Shown here piece after piece: positions 58,725-64,000 of a stretch of 64,000 nt of DNA. The position numbers and the translations under genes are program-made. This DNA is from Flavobacteriaceae bacterium PS02336 (GTDB taxonomy: Bacteria > Bacteroidota > Bacteroidia > Flavobacteriales > Flavobacteriaceae), in assembly GCA_029960065.1 (NCBI GenBank), contig JASCOF010000004.1, forward strand, positions 248,001 through 312,000, read 5' to 3'. Every line of letters begins with the position of its first letter. The first letter of the stretch is position 1. Below the pieces are notes generated by a model. The model was not told the DNA's origin. It worked only from the letters and a program-made list of their open reading frames with translations, and did not search any database.

Positions 58725-61700
58725 ATGCAGTACATTAGAATCTACTTTTTAAGTTTTATCTTATTTATCTCTATGCCTTTTAGCTCGAAGGCACAGGAAT
58801 CCGATTTGTATTTTGATCATATCAATTACGACACGAGTTTTTCTCAGAGTATGATTTCGAGTATTCATCAAACCAAAAAAGGATTTATCTGGATTGGAAC
58901 GGCAAACGGTTTGATTAGTTATGACGGTTACGATTTCTTGCGATATGTTTATAATAAAGACATACTAAACAGCATCAGCAACAATCATATCAATGTGATT
59001 TTAGAAGACAATCAAAAAGAACTTTGGATTGGAACGAATAACGGTTTGAATCTTTTTAATAAAAATGAAAGAAGTTTTGTACGTGTTGATGTCCAAAAAA
59101 TAAAGGGCGGACGAAATTATATTTCATCTATTATTCAAGACGACGAAAACAGAATTTGGATCGGAACTTTTGGCGGTATCAAAAAACTGAACAGACAAAA
59201 ATATTTATTGGAAGAAATCTCAAACGACCACAATTCACCTTTTAGAAAAAGCAGGGTTTTATCTTTGTTTTATGATCGCAGTTACGGTGTTTTGGTTGGA
59301 ACATCAAAGGGTTTAGAATGTTTTGATCCTAAAAATGGTTCGAAAAAAGCATTACCAAAAGCTATTACAGGTAATGAAGCTTTACTAAAATCTAAAATTT
59401 GGAAAGTAATCAAAGAAAAAAATGGTGATTTATGGTTTGCAACAGAAGCAAATGGTGTTTTTCATTTTGATATTGATAAAAGTGTCGTAAAAAATTACCT
59501 GCTCAATACAAGTAATAAAAACAGTTTGTCTTCGAACTGGGTAAATGATATTGTGGCGGTGGATAATAATACGATCTGGTTTGCTACAAAAAACGGATTG
59601 TGTGTTTATAAAAAAGACAGAAATCAGTTTACAAAATACGGACACAATACGCTGGAAAGTTACAGCCTTTCAGATGATGATGTAAAATGTTTTCTGAAAG
59701 ACCGACACAACGATATCTGGATTGGAACTAATGGCGGCGGCGTTAACTTTTTCCAGAAAACGAATACCAATTTCACCAATATTAGAGAAGTTATTAAGCC
59801 TAGTTTCGGGTTGAATACTGCTTTTGTAAATGCCATAGCGCGGGAGAATGACGGTACACTTTGGGTTGGAACAAACGGCGGAGGTTTAAATTATCTTGAT
59901 TTTAGAAATAACAAAAATGCTTCGTATCAAGTTCAAGGCTATGATTTTGACAAAAGTGTGAATATGATTACCGCTTTGGTGAATCAGAATGAGCAGAATT
60001 TGTTTTGCGGGACTTTCAACGGATTATTCAAATTCAATAAAAGCAGTAAAACATTCCAGTTTATATCGCTTTCGCGGAAGGACTCCAAAGAAAGAGAACG
60101 CCCAATTACTTCTTTATTGATGGATAACGGAGATCTCTGGGTCGGCACAAACGGAAACGGATTGAAAAAAGTAATGCCAGACGGAACGATCGAAATTTAT
60201 ATGGCAGATGGAAGTTCTAATTCACTTAGTGATAATTTTATTACCGATTTAGTCAACAGAAAAAACGGAATTTGGATTGCTACACAATATGGGTTAAATT
60301 ATTTTGATAAAAAGCTGAAACAAGTCACAAGAGTTTTTAAAACTGGCGGGAAAAGCGGTTTGTCTAACAATAGTCTTACCGTAATGTTTACCGATTCTAA
60401 AAACAGATTTTGGATTGGTGCCGAAAGCGGCGGCGTGAATTTGTTTGATGAAAAGAATGGCCGTTTCTACGAGATTAACCGCTCAATGGGGTTTACAGAT
60501 GAAACCATCAAAAGCATTTCAGAAGATTCAGAAGGAAATATCTGGATCAGCGATAATAATCTGCTGTATAAAATTAAAACCAAAAGGCTAAGTCCAGCTT
60601 TCAGAATTTCTGATTTTGAGATTACTTCCTATTCTTCTAAAGATGGTTTAAAGGTAAAACAGTTTTCAAATAACTGCAGTTTAAAGCTCAATGACAAAGA
60701 ATTGGCTTTTGGATGTTCGAATGGTTTGGTGCTTTTTAATCCGTCGAAATTAACTAAAACCGAAGATAAAGCACCAATTGTGCTGACGAAACTCATCGTT
60801 AATAATGAAGAAATTAGACCGGGAAACAAAGAGGTTTCTCTGGAAAAACGCATTTCGGAAACTTCAGAAATCACACTTAAACATGATCAGGGATATATTG
60901 GAATTGAATTTAGTGCGATGAATTTTATTTCGCCTGAAAAAAGTGAATATGCCTATAAATTAGAAAGTTCGTTTAACAAAGACGAGTGGCATATTATTGG
61001 TTCACAGCATTATATTAATTTGACGAATCTGAATTCGGGAACTTATACTTTAAAAATAAAAACTTCAAATGGAGGTGGAGAATGGAATCCGACTATTAAA
61101 ACTTTAAAAATTATCATGTTACCGCCGTGGTGGAAAACCTGGTGGGCGTATATTATTTATCTTGGTTTATTGGCCGGAGCTGGCGTTTTATTGTTTCGTT
61201 TTTTAAGAAACAGAGAATTATTAAAGCAAGCTTATTATTTAGATCAGGTTGAGAAAGAAAGACAGGAAGAATTGTATAAAATGAAATTGGACTTCTTTAC
61301 CAATGTTTCGCACGAAATTAGAACGCCGTTAACCTTGATAAGCGGTCCAGTCGAAGAACTTTTGAACGGTGCCGAAAAGAATTCAAATTTAGAACACAAA
61401 CTAAAAATTATTAAAAACAATTCGGATCGATTACTAAAGTTGGTAAACGAATTAATGGATTTTAGAAAAGCCGAAAAAGGAAGCATGAAAATCTATTGCG
61501 AACAGCAGGATATTGTGTCGTTCTGTTTTGATATTTATGAGTCGTTCCGCGGATTTGCCGTCGAGAAAAAAATTGACTATAAGTTTGTACTCAACATTAA
61601 TACGGCTCTGATTTATTTTGATAAAAATCAGATGGAAAAAGTAATTTACAATCTGCTTTCAAACGCTTTTAAGTTTACGAGCAAGAATGGCAGGATTACT

Positions 61701-62858
61701 TTGGCGGTGGAACAAAAAGAAGATTCTGATTCTATTGAAATTAAAGTAAAAGACAACGGAATAGGCATTCCTGAAAACCGAAAAAAGAAAATTTTTAAGA
61801 ACTTTTTCCAATTAGATGAAAGAGGAAGTGCGAATTTAGGAAGCGGAATTGGTCTGGCTTTAAGCAAAAGTATTGTAGAACTGCATCACGGAGAAATAAA
61901 AGTACAGACAGAAGCCGATGCCAATTTCAATACCATTTTCACTATTACTTTAAAGAAAGGAAAAGAGCATTTTAAAAAATCTCAGATTGTAGAAAGTTCG
62001 GTTAAAATTGAAGAAAATGCCAATCCGATTTCTGATATTAAAACCGAAATAAATCTATATGAACCTGAATATTTGGATGATGTCGAAAACACTTCTAAAA
62101 AGACCGTTTTAGTAATTGAAGACAATGAAGAAGTACTTTCTTTTGTCTACGATATTTTACATACAGATTATAAAGTATTGAAATTTACAGATGGTATTCA
62201 AGCATTAGAATATATGGAAAAAGAAATTCCAGATTTAATTGTAACCGATGTTATGATGCCTGAAATGGATGGTTTTGAATTGTGCCGAATTTTAAAAACA
62301 AGTCAGAACACCAACCATATTCCAGTAATTTTATTGACAGCAAAATCGTCAACTTTAAATAGAATTGAAGGACTTTCGACGGGTGCCGATGCTTATATTT
62401 CGAAACCTTTCAGTATTGAAGAATTAAAACTGACAATTGCCAATTTATTATCTGCAAAAGAGATTATGCGTCAGAAATATGGCGAAGGTTTTATTGCAGA
62501 TGCTTCAGAAGAAAATATAAATACGCCCGAAGGTTTATTCGTAAAAAAACTAACTCAGATTATCGAATCCAATCTAGACAATACCGATTTTGATGTAAAT
62601 GATTTGGTGAATGAAATAGGAATGAGCCGAACCGTTTTGTATAAAAAAGTGCAAACGCTGACGAATCATTCTGTTGCAGGTTTTATCAAAAATATGCGAT
62701 TAAAGAAAGCAGCGAGTCTTTTAGCAAATACGAGTTATTCTGTTTCTGAAGTAACCTATATGGTAGGTTTTAATGATCGAAAACACTTTAGTAAAGAATT
62801 TAAAAAGTTTTATAATTTATCTCCGAGTGAATATAAAGGAGCTCAGAGTAAAGTTTAA
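58725..62858 (+). CDS. Hybrid two-component system regulator (HTCS)
   Basis: 1377 residues in one polypeptide. After a signal peptide (to about 24), about 14 Reg_prop beta-propeller repeats (WIGTANGLISYDG; WVGTNGGGLNYLD) and a Y_Y_Y domain form the periplasmic glycan sensor. One membrane helix lies near 800-828. The cytoplasmic part has the HisKA motif NVSHEIRTPLTL with H863, the ATPase boxes NLLSNAFKFT and DNGIGIP, a receiver with D1175 in TDVMMPEMDG, and an AraC DNA-binding domain at the end. It likely activates the PUL whose susC begins at 63420. An ATCGAT operator is in its own promoter. Confidence 0.95.
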   Translation: MQYIRIYFLSFILFISMPFSSKAQESDLYFDHINYDTSFSQSMISSIHQTKKGFIWIGTANGLISYDGYDFLRYVYNKDILNSISNNHINVILEDNQKELWIGTNNGLNLFNKNERSFVRVDVQKIKGGRNYISSIIQDDENRIWIGTFGGIKKLNRQKYLLEEISNDHNSPFRKSRVLSLFYDRSYGVLVGTSKGLECFDPKNGSKKALPKAITGNEALLKSKIWKVIKEKNGDLWFATEANGVFHFDIDKSVVKNYLLNTSNKNSLSSNWVNDIVAVDNNTIWFATKNGLCVYKKDRNQFTKYGHNTLESYSLSDDDVKCFLKDRHNDIWIGTNGGGVNFFQKTNTNFTNIREVIKPSFGLNTAFVNAIARENDGTLWVGTNGGGLNYLDFRNNKNASYQVQGYDFDKSVNMITALVNQNEQNLFCGTFNGLFKFNKSSKTFQFISLSRKDSKERERPITSLLMDNGDLWVGTNGNGLKKVMPDGTIEIYMADGSSNSLSDNFITDLVNRKNGIWIATQYGLNYFDKKLKQVTRVFKTGGKSGLSNNSLTVMFTDSKNRFWIGAESGGVNLFDEKNGRFYEINRSMGFTDETIKSISEDSEGNIWISDNNLLYKIKTKRLSPAFRISDFEITSYSSKDGLKVKQFSNNCSLKLNDKELAFGCSNGLVLFNPSKLTKTEDKAPIVLTKLIVNNEEIRPGNKEVSLEKRISETSEITLKHDQGYIGIEFSAMNFISPEKSEYAYKLESSFNKDEWHIIGSQHYINLTNLNSGTYTLKIKTSNGGGEWNPTIKTLKIIMLPPWWKTWWAYIIYLGLLAGAGVLLFRFLRNRELLKQAYYLDQVEKERQEELYKMKLDFFTNVSHEIRTPLTLISGPVEELLNGAEKNSNLEHKLKIIKNNSDRLLKLVNELMDFRKAEKGSMKIYCEQQDIVSFCFDIYESFRGFAVEKKIDYKFVLNINTALIYFDKNQMEKVIYNLLSNAFKFTSKNGRITLAVEQKEDSDSIEIKVKDNGIGIPENRKKKIFKNFFQLDERGSANLGSGIGLALSKSIVELHHGEIKVQTEADANFNTIFTITLKKGKEHFKKSQIVESSVKIEENANPISDIKTEINLYEPEYLDDVENTSKKTVLVIEDNEEVLSFVYDILHTDYKVLKFTDGIQALEYMEKEIPDLIVTDVMMPEMDGFELCRILKTSQNTNHIPVILLTAKSSTLNRIEGLSTGADAYISKPFSIEELKLTIANLLSAKEIMRQKYGEGFIADASEENINTPEGLFVKKLTQIIESNLDNTDFDVNDLVNEIGMSRTVLYKKVQTLTNHSVAGFIKNMRLKKAASLLANTSYSVSEVTYMVGFNDRKHFSKEFKKFYNLSPSEYKGAQSKV

Positions 62859-62861
62859 CTT

Positions 62862-62945
62862 TAAAGGTCACAAAGGTTAATGCAATCCCGATAGCTATCG
62901 GGAGTAAAGTTTTCATATTAAACTTTGTGGACTTTACGCATTCTA
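62862..62945. repeat. Imperfect palindrome with TCCCGATAGCTATCGGGA core
   Basis: The outer arms (AAAGGTCACAAAGG and its partner CTTTGTGGACTTTAC) pair loosely around the 18-bp palindrome at 62886-62903. It starts 4 bases after the HTCS stop codon. Confidence 0.65.
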
Positions 62946-62990
62946 TTAGCAAGAGATTTTATAATTAAAGTAATTTTAAGCTATAAATCT

Positions 62991-63072
62991 GCTCTGAAAG
63001 AGCAAAAAGCAATAGCATTATGCATCGCATCTTGTGTAAAAAGAGCAATTCATAATCTAGCCCTGTAAGGGC
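62991..63072. repeat. REP-like paired hairpins
   Basis: GCTCTGAAAGAGC (62991-63003) and GCCCTGTAAGGGC (63060-63072) are two near-identical short palindromes, each followed by a GAAAGCA-type tail. They fit the pattern of Bacteroidota REP elements. Confidence 0.65.
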
Positions 63073-63142
63073 GAAAGCATTTAATAGTTTTCTGTATTTA
63101 TGCTAAAACCTTTCAAGGTAATTTTGTAGGGTTGTATTTTTT

Positions 63143-63167
63143 AGTAGTGCTTTGCACTACTTTTTTT
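63143..63167 (+). terminator. Terminator in the second susC leader
   Basis: AGTAGTGC (63143-63150) pairs with GCACTACT (63154-63161), loop TTT, followed by seven T. It could end the HTCS transcript or attenuate the susC leader. Confidence 0.75.
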
Positions 63168-63419
63168 GCTTTTAGGCTTTCAGTTTATTTAAAAGTTTTG
63201 TATTTAGAATTTTGGACTTAAAATTAATCACCTTACAATTTTTTAAGGTTTTTATTACGAATCCCATTTTTAAAGACCTTGCAAGAGGTGAAATTCGCAA
63301 ATAAACACATTCACGCCCCTAAATGCGAATGTTTTTCTCCCCTAAAACAGTCATTTAATAGTCACATTTGCAACATAAATCATGACTGATTTCTATCTAA
63401 CTAACCAAAAAATTAATTT

Positions 63420-64000
63420 ATGAAACAAAACAAACATGTAAAGATGTTTTGCTGTGAAGGAAAATATCTAAAACTAGTTTTATTACTGTTTATGTGTATT
63501 TTTTCGACCACAATCAATGCACAAGAAAGTTCGATTTCTGGAAAAGTAGTCGATAATGCGGGATTGCCTCTTCCAGGTGTAAATGTACACGCCAAAGGAA
63601 CTGCAAAAAGCACTCAAACCGATTTTGACGGTAATTTTACAATCAATGTGCCGGCAAAGAGTATCCTTGTTTTTTCTTTTATCGGAATGGATGAAGTTTC
63701 AGTTGACACTGAAAACAAGAAAAATCTAAAAGTAGTTTTAAAAGAAAGTTCTCAGGCCTTAGACGAAATCATAGTTGTAGGTTATGGCACCAAAAAGAAA
63801 AGTGACGTAATCAGCTCTGTGGCTTCGGTTAAACCTGGCGACATGACCAAAGTAGCAACTTCAGATGTGGGAGAAATGCTTCGTGGTAAAGCAGCCGGAG
63901 TTCAAGTTAGTTTAGCTGACGGCGGACCAGGAAGTTCTTCTTCAATTCAAATTAGAGGAAAAAAATCGATTAACGGAAGCAACGAACCAATCGTTATTGC
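63420..64000 (+). CDS. SusC/RagA family outer-membrane receptor, N-terminal part
   Basis: The frame opens at the ATG 63420 and continues to the window edge (193 residues visible). A long signal region with a basic start (KQNKHVKMFCCEGKYLKLVL) ends near residue 40. A carboxypeptidase-regulatory-like domain follows (ISGKVVDNAGLPLPGVNVHAKGTAKSTQTDFDGNF). The plug begins LDEIIVVGYGTKKKSDVISSV. It differs in sequence from the first SusC, so this is a second PUL, probably controlled by the upstream HTCS. Confidence 0.93.
   Translation, partial: MKQNKHVKMFCCEGKYLKLVLLLFMCIFSTTINAQESSISGKVVDNAGLPLPGVNVHAKGTAKSTQTDFDGNFTINVPAKSILVFSFIGMDEVSVDTENKKNLKVVLKESSQALDEIIVVGYGTKKKSDVISSVASVKPGDMTKVATSDVGEMLRGKAAGVQVSLADGGPGSSSSIQIRGKKSINGSNEPIVI

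Larger units (their letters stand above)
62859..63419 (+). promoter_or_regulatory. HTCS-susC intergenic leader region
   Basis: 560 bases without a gene. It contains the palindrome at 62862-62945, two REP-like GCTCTGAAAGAGC and GCCCTGTAAGGGC hairpins (62991 and 63060), a terminator-like hairpin (63143), and a CCTTA..TAAGG stem (63231-63248). A partial -7-like ACATTTG lies at 63364-63370 (CACATTTG over 63363-63370), about 50 bases before the second susC. Confidence 0.6.

Noticed and set aside
1..64000. Prophage, insertion sequence or integrase
   Set aside because: No transposase, integrase, phage structural protein or direct-repeat boundary was recognised anywhere in the window.

Overview
The window reads as a chromosomal segment of a flavobacterium, most likely the genus Flavobacterium. 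The DNA is AT-rich, upstream regions carry the Bacteroidota -7 element TAnnTTTG instead of sigma-70 boxes, and Shine-Dalgarno sequences are rare. The gene families are typical of the phylum: SusC/SusD pairs, a hybrid two-component system, PspC/DUF2807 proteins, DUF5683, DUF4184, and a parAB-dapB-lepB-WbqC run. No phage, IS element, transposase or CRISPR array was found.

Layout. 1-30.4 kb is mostly housekeeping: a truncated TPR sensor kinase, GAPDH, lipoyl synthase (lipA), two tandem M48 metalloproteases, a PH-domain protein, DUF4184, TonB, an ECF sigma factor overlapping a GT2 glycosyltransferase, a PaiB-like flavoprotein, murB, a GT4 glycosyltransferase, DUF2461, recF, a TPR protein, ribH, mutL, two rhomboids, an EEP-family enzyme, WbqC, lepB, dapB, DUF5683, parB, parA, RlpA, and a large secreted beta-helix protein. 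30.5-30.9 kb holds an intact tRNA-Pro(TGG) flanked by two decayed tRNA-Pro-like fragments. 31-37 kb holds trxB and an envelope-stress-like cluster (PadR, PspC, DUF2807 lipoprotein, second DUF2807 protein), then DUF4870 and DUF4442.

37.3-44.7 kb is a copper island on the minus strand: a Cys/His-rich secreted protein, DUF3347, an AraC-type regulator with an N-terminal HMA metal-binding domain, a Cu(+) P-type ATPase, a multicopper oxidase with a C-terminal barrel-like extension, an EF-Tu-domain-III-like small protein and a lipoprotein. 44.8-46.9 kb is a divergent AraC regulator/MFS exporter pair with a 13-bp direct repeat in the shared promoter.

47.5-64 kb is glycan uptake. SusC, SusD and a DUF4957/DUF5123-like beta-helix lipoprotein form one polysaccharide utilisation locus (PUL). 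A 1377-residue hybrid two-component system (HTCS) lies next to a second SusC that runs off the right edge. Small unrelated genes lie between. ATCGAT-centred palindromes sit at the predicted start sites of both the first susC and the HTCS gene, which suggests a shared regulator not encoded in this window.

The least expected feature is the large number of short imperfect palindromes in the spacers, in several distinct sequence families. Most lie at gene 3' ends, and two kinds are nested inside or adjacent to others. They look like a dispersed intergenic repeat system.
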